Positions 54,498 through 63,129 of a stretch of DNA of 64,000 nt are shown piece by piece. The DNA is taken from the NCBI RefSeq assembly GCF_001742225.1, contig NZ_CP017076.1, positions 496,001 to 560,000 of the forward strand, written 5' to 3'. The notes beneath the pieces are model-generated. The model searched no databases, was not told the origin of the DNA, and was given only the letters and a program-made list of their open reading frames with translations. The number at the start of each line of letters is the position of its first letter. Positions within the stretch are counted from its first letter, which is position 1. The position numbers were made by a program, and so were the translations under genes. The DNA comes from Novosphingobium resinovorum (GTDB lineage: Bacteria; Pseudomonadota; Alphaproteobacteria; Sphingomonadales; Sphingomonadaceae).

Positions 54498-55232
54498 ATG
54501 AATGAAGCCAGGGTCGCCGTTGTCACCGGCGCCGCGCAAGGCATAGGCCGCGCCGTCGCCGAGAGGCTGGCGCAAACGGGGCACCGGCTGGCGCTGCTCG
54601 ACGTCAAGGGCCTCGATGCCGTCGCCGATGCCCTGCCCGGCAGCCTCGCCCTGCGCTGCGACGTGGCCGACCCGGCCAGCGTCGAGGACTGCGTGGGGCG
54701 CATCGCCGCCGAGTGGGGCCATGTCGACGTGTTGGTCAACAATGCCGGGATCAGTCCCAGTCACGGCGGCCGCTCGCTGCCTGTCGAGGAGACCGATATC
54801 GACGAATGGCACCGCGTGATCGCGGTCAATCTCACCGGCACTTTCCTGATGTGCCGGGCCGTGCTGCCGGTGATGAAGCCGCGCGGATGGGGCCGTATCG
54901 TCAACTTCTCCTCGCAAGGCGGCCGCATGCGCTCGCGCCTGTCGGGCGCGCACTACGGCGCGACCAAGGCAGGCGTGATCGGCTTTACCCGCGTACTCGC
55001 CGGGCAGGTCGGCGCCCACGGCATCACCGCAAACTGCATCGCGCCGGGCCGCATCGTCACCCCGCAAAGCGAAGGCTTCGGCGACAAGGGCACATACACC
55101 GACGACATCCCCGTCGGCCGTCTGGGCGAGACCGACGACATCGTCGCGGGCGTGGAGTACCTGATCTCCGAGCGTGCCGCCTTCGTCACGGGGACGGTGC
55201 TGGACGTCAACGGCGGGTTCTTCATGCCGTAA
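54498..55232 (+). CDS. Short-chain dehydrogenase/reductase
   Basis: A 244-residue SDR: TGAAQGIG, NNAGIS, NFSSQGG and YGATK catalytic motifs, and the C-terminal TGTVLDVNGGFFMP typical of FabG-like members. Asp in LLDVKG after the second strand fits NAD(H). Start ATG 54498 with GGGAGAG upstream. Divergent from the TetR gene. It may oxidise a hydroxyl group in the same pathway as the P450 and acyl-CoA synthetase; substrate unknown. Confidence 0.92.
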   Translation: MNEARVAVVTGAAQGIGRAVAERLAQTGHRLALLDVKGLDAVADALPGSLALRCDVADPASVEDCVGRIAAEWGHVDVLVNNAGISPSHGGRSLPVEETDIDEWHRVIAVNLTGTFLMCRAVLPVMKPRGWGRIVNFSSQGGRMRSRLSGAHYGATKAGVIGFTRVLAGQVGAHGITANCIAPGRIVTPQSEGFGDKGTYTDDIPVGRLGETDDIVAGVEYLISERAAFVTGTVLDVNGGFFMP

Positions 55233-55356
55233 TTCTCCAAAAAACAATCCCGTGACAAATATTTAACCTGACCAAAGACGCACTTGTGTAATACCGCCTC
55301 TACAATGGCTTAGGGCGTGGTTGCGACTGCCACGCTCTTCGAACGGGGGACTACTG

Positions 55357-56820
55357 GTGCGATCGAACAAGACGTGGACGGCATGCGCGTGCGTGCTGGC
55401 TCTGCTGGTGACTTCATGTGGCGGCGGCGGAAGCGGCGGGAGCGAAGGCGGTTCCACGCCGACGCCAACGCCGACCCCTGCCCCCACTTCGACACCCACG
55501 CCGGTGGCCGGGTGCTCGCTGCGCGAACGGCAGGACTGGGCGGAAGCGCAGCTGCGCGAATGGTATCTCTTCCCCGAGACCCTGCCCGCGAATGCCAATC
55601 CCGCAGCCTACACCACGCTCGACGACTACATCGATTCGCTGACCGCCAATGCCCGCGCCCAGAACCGGGACCGCTTCTTCACCTATCGCACCTCGATCGC
55701 GGAAGAGAACGCCTATTACGAGCAGGGCTCCTCGGCCGGGCTCGGCGTCCGCCTGGGCGTCAATTCCGCCGCCCGCCGCCTGTTCGTGATCGAGGCGTTC
55801 GAAACCGGTCCGGGGGCGACTGCCGGGATGCGGCGCGGCACCGAAATCCTCGCCATCGGCACCAGTTCGGGCAACCTGCAGACCGTGCAGTCGCTTTGGG
55901 TGGCAGGCGGCGTCAACGCGGTCGCCGATGCGCTCGGCCCGGACGAGGCGGGCGTTACCCGCGTGCTCCAGATCAGCGACGCCAGCGGAACGCGCAACAT
56001 CACCGTCGCCAAGCGCGACTTCGCGCTGCAGCCGGTGTCCAGCACTTACGGCTACAAGGTCATCGACCAGGGCGGGCGCAAGGTCGGCTATCTCAACTTG
56101 CGCACCTTCATCTCCACCGCCGAGCCGCAGATGCGCACCGCTTTCGCCGCCTTCCGTGCGGCGGGCGTGACGCAGCTGGTGGTGGACTTGCGCTACAACG
56201 GCGGCGGGCTGATCTCCGTGGCCGAGCTGATGGGCAACCTGATGGGCGCCAACCGCACCGCGTCGGACGTCTTCTCCCACACCGTCTTCCGGCCGGAAAA
56301 GTCCGCCGAAAACACCACGGCCTACTTCGCGGCGCAGGCCGAATCGGTCGCGCCGACGAAGATCGCCTTCATCACCTCGGGCGGCACCGCCTCGGCGAGT
56401 GAGCTGGTGATCAACAGCTTCCTTCCCTACCTCAATGCCGACGTGGCGCTGATCGGCGCGAATACCTACGGCAAGCCGGTGGGACAGATCGCGATCGACC
56501 GGCCCTCATGCGACGACCGCCTGCGCATCGTGGCGCTCAAGACGCAGAACAGCGCGGGCGAAGGCGACTATTTCAACGGTCTGGCCGACCGCATGAAGAG
56601 CACCTGCACCAGCAACGACGACATCAGCTACGACATGGGCGACCCGCGCGAGGATTCGACCCGCGTGGCGCTACAGTTCCTGTCCGGCCAGAGCTGCACG
56701 CCGATCATCGGCCAGAGCATGGCACGCATGGCGGTGACGCCGGACACGTCCGAAAAGCGGGACATCCTCGCCCCGGCGCGGCCCAGCACCCCGCAGCGCG
56801 AGGTGCCGGGTCTGTTCTAG
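55357..56820 (+). CDS. S41-family C-terminal processing-type peptidase, lipoprotein
   Basis: A 487-residue predicted lipoprotein: signal with lipobox LVTSC, then a Gly/Ser run and a Thr-Pro repeat linker (about residues 35-50), a PDZ-like region (about 130-230) and the S41 catalytic core. The Ser/Lys pair is Ser348 (GTASASELV) and Lys373 (TYGKPVG), 25 residues apart as in CtpA-type enzymes. GTG 55357 is chosen because GGGGGA lies seven bases upstream and the lipoprotein signal then starts directly; TTG 55321 is an alternative. Acts on periplasmic proteins, target unknown. Confidence 0.88.
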   Translation: MRSNKTWTACACVLALLVTSCGGGGSGGSEGGSTPTPTPTPAPTSTPTPVAGCSLRERQDWAEAQLREWYLFPETLPANANPAAYTTLDDYIDSLTANARAQNRDRFFTYRTSIAEENAYYEQGSSAGLGVRLGVNSAARRLFVIEAFETGPGATAGMRRGTEILAIGTSSGNLQTVQSLWVAGGVNAVADALGPDEAGVTRVLQISDASGTRNITVAKRDFALQPVSSTYGYKVIDQGGRKVGYLNLRTFISTAEPQMRTAFAAFRAAGVTQLVVDLRYNGGGLISVAELMGNLMGANRTASDVFSHTVFRPEKSAENTTAYFAAQAESVAPTKIAFITSGGTASASELVINSFLPYLNADVALIGANTYGKPVGQIAIDRPSCDDRLRIVALKTQNSAGEGDYFNGLADRMKSTCTSNDDISYDMGDPREDSTRVALQFLSGQSCTPIIGQSMARMAVTPDTSEKRDILAPARPSTPQREVPGLF

Positions 56821-56842
56821 TTCTGGCCCGACCTCCCCTTTT

Positions 56843-56860
56843 GCCCGGTTGCGGCCGGGC
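56843..56860 (+). terminator. Possible stem-loop after the S41 peptidase gene
   Basis: GCCCGG (56843-56848) and CCGGGC (56855-56860) form a 6-bp GC stem with a 6-base loop, 22 bases after the stop codon. No T-run follows, so an intrinsic terminator is only possible. Confidence 0.3.
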
Positions 56861-56918
56861 GGGGACTCCTCGACCCTGTGGTTGCCGGTCTACGGCACCA
56901 CGGGAAAGAGGAGAGGCC

Positions 56919-57476
56919 ATGAAGCGCGCATTGTTCCAGCAAGCCTGGTTCGTGAACAGCATCGACGAGGCCGCGCAGAAGTGGTCCGACGCCTTCGGCG
57001 CCGGGCCGTTCTGCATGGTCCGCCACCACCACTGCGACGAGTTCACTTATCGCGGCACCACCGAGGAAGCGGACGTTTCCTATGCCTTCGGCTATCTCGG
57101 CGACATGATGATCCAGTTCATCGAGCAGCACGACGACAAGCCCTCGATCTACCGCGACATGTTCGCGAAAGGCGAGGAAGGCTTCCACCACATCGCCTAC
57201 CTGGTCTCGGACTTCGCGGGCGAACGGCAGCGCTGGATCGACATGGGCTATCCGCTGGCCACCGAACTATGGGCGGACGAGGTCAACGCGGCCTACTTCG
57301 ATACCCGTGCGCTGAACGGCGGCTTCACCGAGATCCACGGCGACCCGCCGCACATCATGGGCCTCTTCGCGCACTGGAAACGGCTCCACGACGCGCGCAC
57401 GGCGGACACCCCGGCGGCCTACGAAATGCAGGACCTCGCGTTCTACCGGCGCGCGCCGCTGTTGGAGACGGCCTGA
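56919..57476 (+). CDS. VOC-family (glyoxalase-like) protein
   Basis: A 185-residue single VOC-unit protein (AWFVNSIDEAAQKWSDAFGAGPF, IQFIEQHDDKPSIYRDMF, GFHHIAYLVSDF, GGFTEIHG), resembling methylmalonyl-CoA epimerase-like members in layout. His in FHHIAY and Glu in FTEIHG are candidate metal ligands. ATG 56919 with GAGGAGAGG upstream; the frame extends upstream into the peptidase gene but is not coding there. Reaction unknown; could be an isomerase or dioxygenase-like step. Confidence 0.85.
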   Translation: MKRALFQQAWFVNSIDEAAQKWSDAFGAGPFCMVRHHHCDEFTYRGTTEEADVSYAFGYLGDMMIQFIEQHDDKPSIYRDMFAKGEEGFHHIAYLVSDFAGERQRWIDMGYPLATELWADEVNAAYFDTRALNGGFTEIHGDPPHIMGLFAHWKRLHDARTADTPAAYEMQDLAFYRRAPLLETA

Positions 57477-57483
57477 CCCCGGA

Positions 57484-58119
57484 TTACGCGCGGCTCTCCA
57501 TCTCCGCCCACGCCCGTGCGAAGGCCCGGGCGTTCGCGGCGATCTCGGCGGTGCTCATGCCAACCTTGTAGAGCGCCGAGCCAAGGCCGAAGCCGTCCGC
57601 GCCCGCCTGGCGCCAGGGCTCCATATTGGTCGGCGAGATGCCGCCCACCGCCAGCAGCGGCACGTCCTTGGGGAGCACGGCACGCTGGGCCTTGACCACC
57701 GCGGGGCTGGCGGCCTCGGCCGGAAACAGCTTGAGGCCGCTTGCCCCCGCCGCGAGCGCCGCGAACGCCTCGCTCGGCGTGAAGTAGCCCGGCAGCGAGA
57801 CGAGGCCGCGACGGGCGCTCTCGGCGATCACGGCGACGTCGGTATTGGGCGAGACGATCATCGCGCCGCCCGCGTCCTGCACCTCGGCGACCTGCCCGAC
57901 CGTCAGCACCGTGCCCGCGCCGACGATCGCCCGGTCGCCGACGCGCCGCGCCAGCTTCTCGATGGTGACGAGCGGATCGGGCGAATTGAGCGGCACTTCG
58001 ATCAGGCGGAAGCCCGCCTCGACCAGAACGTCGGCGGCGGCCTCGATTTCGTCGGAGCGAATGCCGCGCAGGATCGCGACGAGGGGAAGCTGCGCAAGCG
58101 CGGTGGCAAGGTCGATCAT
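57484..58119 (-). CDS. dgoA: 2-dehydro-3-deoxy-6-phosphogalactonate aldolase
   Basis: A 211-residue class I aldolase of the KDPG/KDPGal family: PLVAILRGIRSDE, GFRLIEVPLNSP, GAGTVLT and the Schiff-base Lys in GLKLFPAE, then AVGGISPTN. KDPGal rather than KDPG aldolase is favoured by the adjacent, overlapping dgoK. It cleaves 2-dehydro-3-deoxy-6-phosphogalactonate to pyruvate and glyceraldehyde 3-phosphate. ATG 58119 overlaps the dgoK stop. Confidence 0.9.
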   Translation of the reverse strand: MIDLATALAQLPLVAILRGIRSDEIEAAADVLVEAGFRLIEVPLNSPDPLVTIEKLARRVGDRAIVGAGTVLTVGQVAEVQDAGGAMIVSPNTDVAVIAESARRGLVSLPGYFTPSEAFAALAAGASGLKLFPAEAASPAVVKAQRAVLPKDVPLLAVGGISPTNMEPWRQAGADGFGLGSALYKVGMSTAEIAANARAFARAWAEMESRA

Positions 58120-58982
58120 GGAGTCATATCCCGGATGCGGGTGATGCCGGCGATGAAGGCAGCGTGACTGTCGACGACGACTGCCTCTCCCCCGGCGATT
58201 GAAATGGCGGCGGAATAGAGCCGCGCGAGCAGCCCATCCGCGAGGAGGTAGACGGTCTCCCCCGGCTTGATCCGGGCGCGGCAGTCGGTGCCGAGCAGCA
58301 GGCCGCTGACATAGGCCGCCGCCGTGCCGGGAGCCCGCGCACCCAGTACCGAGGCCGCGCGCACGCCGAACAGCGCAGCGAGCAGGTCACCGTCGGCGCT
58401 GGCCTCGACGCCCTTGCGGAACTCCGCGTCGGCATCGACTTCTCCGGTCATCTCGCTGCCGATCAGCGAATGGGCCTTGAGCATGGCGAACATCTCGCCC
58501 GTCATGGCGGTGGTGAAGTCGGCCAGCGCGCCGCCCCGCATGACCGCCCATTTGGCGTGGGTTCCGGGCTGGCACAGCAGAGCCTCGGCAGGCGCCAGCC
58601 CTGCCGCAACGGCGCCGAGAAGCTGAACTTCCTCGCCGCGCATCACGTCCTGTCGGCCATTCCTGTCGCGGCAGACGCCGGGGACTATGGCGACGCCCTC
58701 GACCGGCGAGACAAGCCCCGCCGCAAGCTCGGCGATTCCGGCAGGCGCGGCGACGTAGCCCGCGTCATGCCAGCCACGGTTGGAGCCGACCATGCCCGCC
58801 AGCAGCATCGGCAACCCGCCGTGCCGTGCGCGCAAGTCCGCGACGGCAGCAGGAAAACCACCCTCCGGGACCGAGAGTATGCCCTTGTCGTCCCGCTCGG
58901 CGGCGACGATCTCACCCCCCTCGATCACATAGGCGCGGCGATTGGTCGTGCCCCAGTCCACGGCGATGAAGGCGCTTGTCAC
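58116..58982 (-). CDS. dgoK: 2-dehydro-3-deoxygalactonokinase
   Basis: A 288-residue kinase: ATP-phosphate motif FIAVDWGTTNRRAY at the N-terminus, LLAGMVGSNRGWHDAGY, GEEVQLLGA, CQPGTHAKWAVMR, FTTAMTGEMFAML, and a C-terminal PGETVYLLADG. GTG 58982 is used so that the conserved VDWGTTN falls near residue 10; the longer upstream frame looks non-coding. Phosphorylates 2-dehydro-3-deoxygalactonate in the De Ley-Doudoroff galactonate pathway, and overlaps dgoA by 4 bases. The dehydratase and galactose/galactonate dehydrogenase steps are not in the window. Confidence 0.9.
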   Translation of the reverse strand: MTSAFIAVDWGTTNRRAYVIEGGEIVAAERDDKGILSVPEGGFPAAVADLRARHGGLPMLLAGMVGSNRGWHDAGYVAAPAGIAELAAGLVSPVEGVAIVPGVCRDRNGRQDVMRGEEVQLLGAVAAGLAPAEALLCQPGTHAKWAVMRGGALADFTTAMTGEMFAMLKAHSLIGSEMTGEVDADAEFRKGVEASADGDLLAALFGVRAASVLGARAPGTAAAYVSGLLLGTDCRARIKPGETVYLLADGLLARLYSAAISIAGGEAVVVDSHAAFIAGITRIRDMTP

Positions 58983-59165
58983 CAGATCACCGCGCAAATC
59001 ACGCAAGGCACCAGAACCACGGCAATCGCTCCTGCATTGGAACGGGTAGACGTCGCATAGCGCCCGTCTTCCGTCGAGATCGTATCCTTGCCGGGCCTCT
59101 TCATGGGCAACTGCATAAGAGAACGTATTTATAATATCAATCGTCACAATGACGCCGCAGCACTG

Positions 59166-60131
59166 TCAGCCCCCGTGGCTGAAGAATTCGACGATCGCGC
59201 CTTCGGGAGAGCGGACCGCGAACAGCGTGACGGTTCCGTAAGGCGCGATCACGAACGCCGCTGGCTCGATATGGAGTGACCCGCCCCGGCCGGCGATCGC
59301 GGCGGCATAGGCATGGGCATCGTCCACCTCAAAGCGCAGGCACAGGATGCCGACATTGGGCGCCGCGCAGTCGGCGTCGCAGCGGCGGCCGTACATCGCG
59401 GCGTTGTGGATCAACTCGACTCCGCCTACCGACGGGCCCGGCGGGTTGAAGATCACCACCCGGCGCTGCGCCCCGATCGCGGCGGGCAGCGGCAGGCCGA
59501 GCACATCGGCACCCGGCTCGGCCACGCCCTCGACCATGAAGTCGAGGTCCTTGTGCCAGCCCAACACGTCCACGTAGAACGCGATGGCGCCTTCGATATC
59601 CGCCACCATCTGCGTCGAATTGAACACCGGCGAAAGCCTGCCCGAAGGATCGAGCCCCGGCACTTCGGGCGAATAGCGCTGGATTACCGCGAGGTTCAAT
59701 CCGTCCGGGCCGATCGCCACGACCTGCCGGACCGAGAAGTGCGCCTCGCTGTAGTCCACCGGCTCACCGAACGCCGTCCAGCCGTGGCGTTGCAGCCCGC
59801 GATAGACCTTATCGACGTCGGCCGAGAACATATCGACGTCGAAGATGCCGCCGGTGTCCCAGGTCCGCTGGCTGGAACGCATGACCTTCTGCTCCACCCC
59901 GTGGAAGCGCACCAGCCTGAGCGCGCCGCGCCCGGATACGGTGTTCTGCGGCACGAACAGCGCCTGCTCGATCCGCGTGCACTGTTGCGGAACATGCCAT
60001 GCCGCGAACTGGGAAGGCGGAGCATCGGGCAAGTCGACGCGGTCATAGCCGCACACCTGCATTAAAGGCGCCGCCAGGCGTTCGATGTCGAAGGTGCTGA
60101 CGACGGCTTCCTGAATGGGCTGGATGATCAT
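59166..60131 (-). CDS. Two-domain VOC-family protein (extradiol/HPPD-like fold)
   Basis: A 321-residue protein with two VOC modules: an N-terminal half (LRLVRFHG, GGIFDVDMFSADVDKVYRGL) and a C-terminal half starting FNSTQMVADIEGAIAFYVDVLGW and ending TLFAVRSPEGAIVEFFSHGG, where Glu of VEFF is a candidate metal ligand. Could be a lyase, isomerase or dioxygenase; the first half appears to lack clear metal ligands. ATG 60131 is chosen; a GTG at 60170 is possible, and neither has a strong ribosome-binding site. 74 bases downstream of the next minus-strand gene. Confidence 0.78.
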   Translation of the reverse strand: MIIQPIQEAVVSTFDIERLAAPLMQVCGYDRVDLPDAPPSQFAAWHVPQQCTRIEQALFVPQNTVSGRGALRLVRFHGVEQKVMRSSQRTWDTGGIFDVDMFSADVDKVYRGLQRHGWTAFGEPVDYSEAHFSVRQVVAIGPDGLNLAVIQRYSPEVPGLDPSGRLSPVFNSTQMVADIEGAIAFYVDVLGWHKDLDFMVEGVAEPGADVLGLPLPAAIGAQRRVVIFNPPGPSVGGVELIHNAAMYGRRCDADCAAPNVGILCLRFEVDDAHAYAAAIAGRGGSLHIEPAAFVIAPYGTVTLFAVRSPEGAIVEFFSHGG

Positions 60132-60205
60132 GACCGGAAGATTGATCGCGGCTTGAGGCCCATGTCCCACGAGTAGCGCGCCAGTGTCCGACTGGCGAAG
60201 AAACC

Positions 60206-61003
60206 TCAGCGCTTCGAAGCGACCTCGGGGATGTCACTGGCGACCATCTCGCTGCGGTCGCGGGCAATCGACCAGAGCCGGCGCTTCGCCTTCGGATCCC
60301 AGTCGATCGCCTGCCCCGGCGTGGCGATGGCGAAGGTCTCTACCAGTTCGAGGCGCGAGCCGGCTTCCGGCAGGCGCAAGGCGTAGAGCTCGGGGCGATC
60401 GTGGCCGGTCACGTAGATCAGCCCGTCCGCGCCCCAGCTCATGCCGGAGCAGCTCTTGGGCGCCATGCGGGCGAGAACCTCCTCCGGGAAGGCCCAGGTC
60501 TGCTCGATGCGGAACTGTTCGTCCATCCGCGCCAGCACGGTGTAGCGATAGTCGCGCCCCGGCTCGCCACCCTTGCCCTCGTAGTTCGCGAAGACCGCCC
60601 ACCACTTGCCGTCGTGCCGGTCGATCACGGTCAGCGATCCCGGGCCGAAACCGAGGCTGATGGTGCCGGAATGGCGCAGCGGGCGGGTGTCGAAGATCTC
60701 GATCGCGCTGGTCTGCGGCACCGCCGGGTAGTTGGAGGCGGCGCAGTAGAGCTTCGTCTGAACGACCGTGCAGCTGTTCATGTGGGGGAACAGGCGGCGC
60801 TCGCCCTGCCACTGGTCCACCTTTTTTTCGTCCGAGAGGCGGTATTTGCCGATGCGGTCGTTGTCGATCGCGTAGACGAACGTGCCGTCCGATGCGGCGC
60901 CCTGATGCGCCTCGGGCGCGGCCATCCGCATCGCCACGGGTGCCGCATCGGCGAGTACCGCCGCCGAGGCAAAAAGGGGAAGGACAGACAGCAGACGGAT
61001 CAT
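60206..61003 (-). CDS. Exported protein of unknown function (beta-propeller-like)
   Basis: A 265-residue protein with a signal peptide (MIRLLSVLPLFASAAVLADA), so likely periplasmic. Repeated blade-like segments (GTFVYAIDNDRIGKYRL, SAIEIFDTRPL, RYTVLARMDEQFRIE, GLIYVTGHDRPELYAL) suggest a beta-propeller resembling SMP-30/lactonase-like or PQQ-like folds. Cys pair in MNSCTVVQTKLYC. ATG 61003 has GAAGG nine bases upstream. No catalytic motif identified; divergent from the TetR gene. Confidence 0.7.
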   Translation of the reverse strand: MIRLLSVLPLFASAAVLADAAPVAMRMAAPEAHQGAASDGTFVYAIDNDRIGKYRLSDEKKVDQWQGERRLFPHMNSCTVVQTKLYCAASNYPAVPQTSAIEIFDTRPLRHSGTISLGFGPGSLTVIDRHDGKWWAVFANYEGKGGEPGRDYRYTVLARMDEQFRIEQTWAFPEEVLARMAPKSCSGMSWGADGLIYVTGHDRPELYALRLPEAGSRLELVETFAIATPGQAIDWDPKAKRRLWSIARDRSEMVASDIPEVASKR

Positions 61004-61177
61004 GGATGCGCACCTTCGAATGGGTCGCCGAGCGCTTACGACGGTCATGCTACGCTACCATGTCGCAGCGCATTTGCATGAAATCGCATGCGGGTTTGCA
61101 TCTTTCCTGTTGCCCGATCCATCCCGGACAAGGCAGGAGGAGCGCAATCTCTTCGCAATTGCACACGGAAAATCAGT

Positions 61178-61828
61178 TTGGCCGCCAGCCCCGCCCGCAA
61201 GCGCCCCGAGCGCGCCCCAGTCCGCAAGACCGCCGAAAGCGCGCCCACCCGCCAGTCGATCAAGAGCGCGCAGACGCGCGGACGGCTGATCGAGGCGACG
61301 ATCCAGTGCCTCGTCAAGGTCGGCTATTCCGGGACGACAACGCCGCTGGTCGCGGTGGAAGCCGGACTGTCGCGCGGGGCGATGCTCCACCATTTCGAGA
61401 ACAGCGCGACGCTGATCCGCGCCACCATCGTCGAACTCCATGAGCGACGCCTGCGGGCCTTCCGCCGCTCGTCCGAAATCACCGAGCATGAACCCGCGAC
61501 GATGGTGACGGCGTACTGGAAGCAGGTTCAGAAGCCCGCCTTCGTCGCCTTCCAGGAACTGGCGATGGCCGCGCGCACCGATGCCGATCTTGCCCAGATC
61601 ATGCGCCCGCTGCAGGTCGAATACCGCGAGCGTTTCAATGCCGAGGCGATCGCCCTCTTCCCCGAATGGCAGTCCGAGCCCGAGCATTTCGCGCAGGCCA
61701 TGGCCCTGTCGCAGACGCTCATCGAGGGTATGGCGACCGGCCTGATGACCGGCGCGCTCGCCGAGGCGATGGTGCCGCACATGCTCAAGATGCTGGAAGA
61801 TCAGGTCCGCACCCTGCGGCCCGCCTGA
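61178..61828 (+). CDS. TetR-family regulator
   Basis: A TetR-type regulator of about 216 residues from TTG 61178; ATG 61088, with no ribosome-binding site, would add 30. A basic tail precedes the helix-turn-helix (TRGRLIEATIQCLVKVGYSGTTTPLVAVEAGLSRGAMLHHFEN). The C-terminal region is of the common TetR ligand type. Divergent from the exported protein and convergent on the EthD gene; likely controls the surrounding minus-strand catabolic genes. The start is the least certain part. Confidence 0.85.
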   Translation: MAASPARKRPERAPVRKTAESAPTRQSIKSAQTRGRLIEATIQCLVKVGYSGTTTPLVAVEAGLSRGAMLHHFENSATLIRATIVELHERRLRAFRRSSEITEHEPATMVTAYWKQVQKPAFVAFQELAMAARTDADLAQIMRPLQVEYRERFNAEAIALFPEWQSEPEHFAQAMALSQTLIEGMATGLMTGALAEAMVPHMLKMLEDQVRTLRPA

Positions 61829-61846
61829 CGGCCCGCCCCTACCGAG

Positions 61847-62206
61847 CTACCCGACCGGCGGCATCACCGATGCACTCTCGGTCACGGTGAAGGCGCGGAC
61901 ACGGCTGCGGTCGAACAGGTTTTCCTCGTCCTCGGCGATCATCGCGGCGACCTGCGGATCGCCCAGCGCAGCAAAGCAGGCATCGCGCGTCGCCGCGTCG
62001 GGGAAGTCGATTTCCATCACCACGTCGTGATCGAACGGCTGGTCCGTCCCGTCCATCGGCGAAAGAAACCGGCGCACGTAGCGCGTGGCGTAGCCCGCCA
62101 GCACCTGCTCGCCGATCACGCGGTGGCTGCTTTCGTAGTAGGCGCGGAAGTCCTCGACGCTCATGCCTTCGCGGCGCTTGAGGAGCGTGATCACGGTCAC
62201 CGTCAT
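61847..62206 (-). CDS. EthD-domain protein
   Basis: A 119-residue dimeric alpha/beta-barrel-type protein of the EthD group (VTVITLLKRREGMSVEDFRAYYESSHR, MEIDFPDAATRDACFAAL). EthD family members are small catabolic proteins of varied function. ATG 62206 overlaps the upstream isomerase stop (ATGA), so the two are co-translated. Role unknown, perhaps a decarboxylase, cyclase or accessory step in the same pathway. Confidence 0.86.
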   Translation of the reverse strand: MTVTVITLLKRREGMSVEDFRAYYESSHRVIGEQVLAGYATRYVRRFLSPMDGTDQPFDHDVVMEIDFPDAATRDACFAALGDPQVAAMIAEDEENLFDRSRVRAFTVTESASVMPPVG

Positions 62207-62991
62207 GCCAGCACGCCCATCCACTCGCGCATCCCGTCAAGCACCGCCTTCGCCCGCAGCGCCGGGTGCGAGAACGCCTCGCGTAGCGCAGCCGAGCGCA
62301 GTTCCAGCGACAGCGGAATGCCTTGCGGCAAGGCCTGCAGCATCGCCGCCAGCGGCAACGCGCCCTCGCCCGGCTGTTCGCGGAGATCGATGGCATCGGT
62401 GATGACCGCGTCGAAGTTCGCCGGATCGGGCCGTTCGGCCCGCGCGTCGCAGAACTGGGCGTAAGGCAGCAGCGCCGGATCGATGGCAGCGATCTGCCCG
62501 ACCGTCGTGCCGGAGCGGTCGACGTGGATCGGATCGACCAGCACCGCGCGCAAGGGATGCCCCACCCGGTCGAGAATGCCGAGCGCCTGGCTCAGGGTCT
62601 TCACCTCGGTGAATATGCCGAATTCCAGCGCCACGCGCATTCCCGATCCCTCGGCATGGCGGCACAGGGCGGAGAGGCGCTCGATCGTCTCGCCCTCCTC
62701 GTGCGAGGATACGCAAAGCACGTTCGCCGCGCCGAGCTGCGCGCCAACCTCCAGCACCTTGCGGTGATCGTCGAGCGTGGTGTCGGGGCGGATCCACACG
62801 ACCTCGACGTCGAGCACCGGCAGGCCGGTGCGCTGCAATGCTGCGCGCGCATCGCGGGTATGCTGCGCGGTCCATTCCAGCGGATCGACCCAGAGGCCGA
62901 CCGCGTCGAACCCGGCAGCGGCACCTGCCTCGATCACGTCCACGGCGCCGAATTCGGGCAGGACGCCGGAGGCGAGGGATAGTTTATGCAT
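62203..62991 (-). CDS. Sugar phosphate isomerase/epimerase-like TIM-barrel protein
   Basis: A 262-residue xylose-isomerase-like TIM barrel (AP endonuclease 2 superfamily). Possible metal ligands are Glu in VALEFGIF, Asp in VLVDPIHVD, the following His, and Glu in LSLELRS. ATG 62991 has GGGAGAG six bases upstream. Substrate unknown: dehydroshikimate dehydratase-, hydroxypyruvate isomerase- and sugar epimerase-type functions share this fold. Overlaps the EthD gene; lies 138 bases after the Rieske oxygenase gene on the same strand. Confidence 0.85.
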   Translation of the reverse strand: MHKLSLASGVLPEFGAVDVIEAGAAAGFDAVGLWVDPLEWTAQHTRDARAALQRTGLPVLDVEVVWIRPDTTLDDHRKVLEVGAQLGAANVLCVSSHEEGETIERLSALCRHAEGSGMRVALEFGIFTEVKTLSQALGILDRVGHPLRAVLVDPIHVDRSGTTVGQIAAIDPALLPYAQFCDARAERPDPANFDAVITDAIDLREQPGEGALPLAAMLQALPQGIPLSLELRSAALREAFSHPALRAKAVLDGMREWMGVLA

Positions 62992-63050
62992 TGTTTTCTC
63001 TCCCAAACCCACCCCGTCCGGCTAGTTCGCTGCGCTCTCAAGCCTCCCGG

Positions 63051-63112
63051 CCCTCCCGCGAGCGGGAGGGCTAGGCGCAGGTCTATCATCCCCCTCCCGC
63101 TTGCGGGAGGGG
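63051..63112. repeat. Paired GC hairpins (CCCTCCCGC type) between oxygenase and isomerase genes
   Basis: Two strong hairpins: CCCTCCCGCG-AGCGGGAGGG (63051-63070) and CCCCTCCCGCTTGCGGGAGGGG (63091-63112). This type of short palindromic unit is dispersed in many bacterial genomes. The pair could attenuate transcription between the Rieske gene and the isomerase-EthD pair. Confidence 0.6.
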
Positions 63113-63129
63113 ACAGGGGTGGGCGCGTA

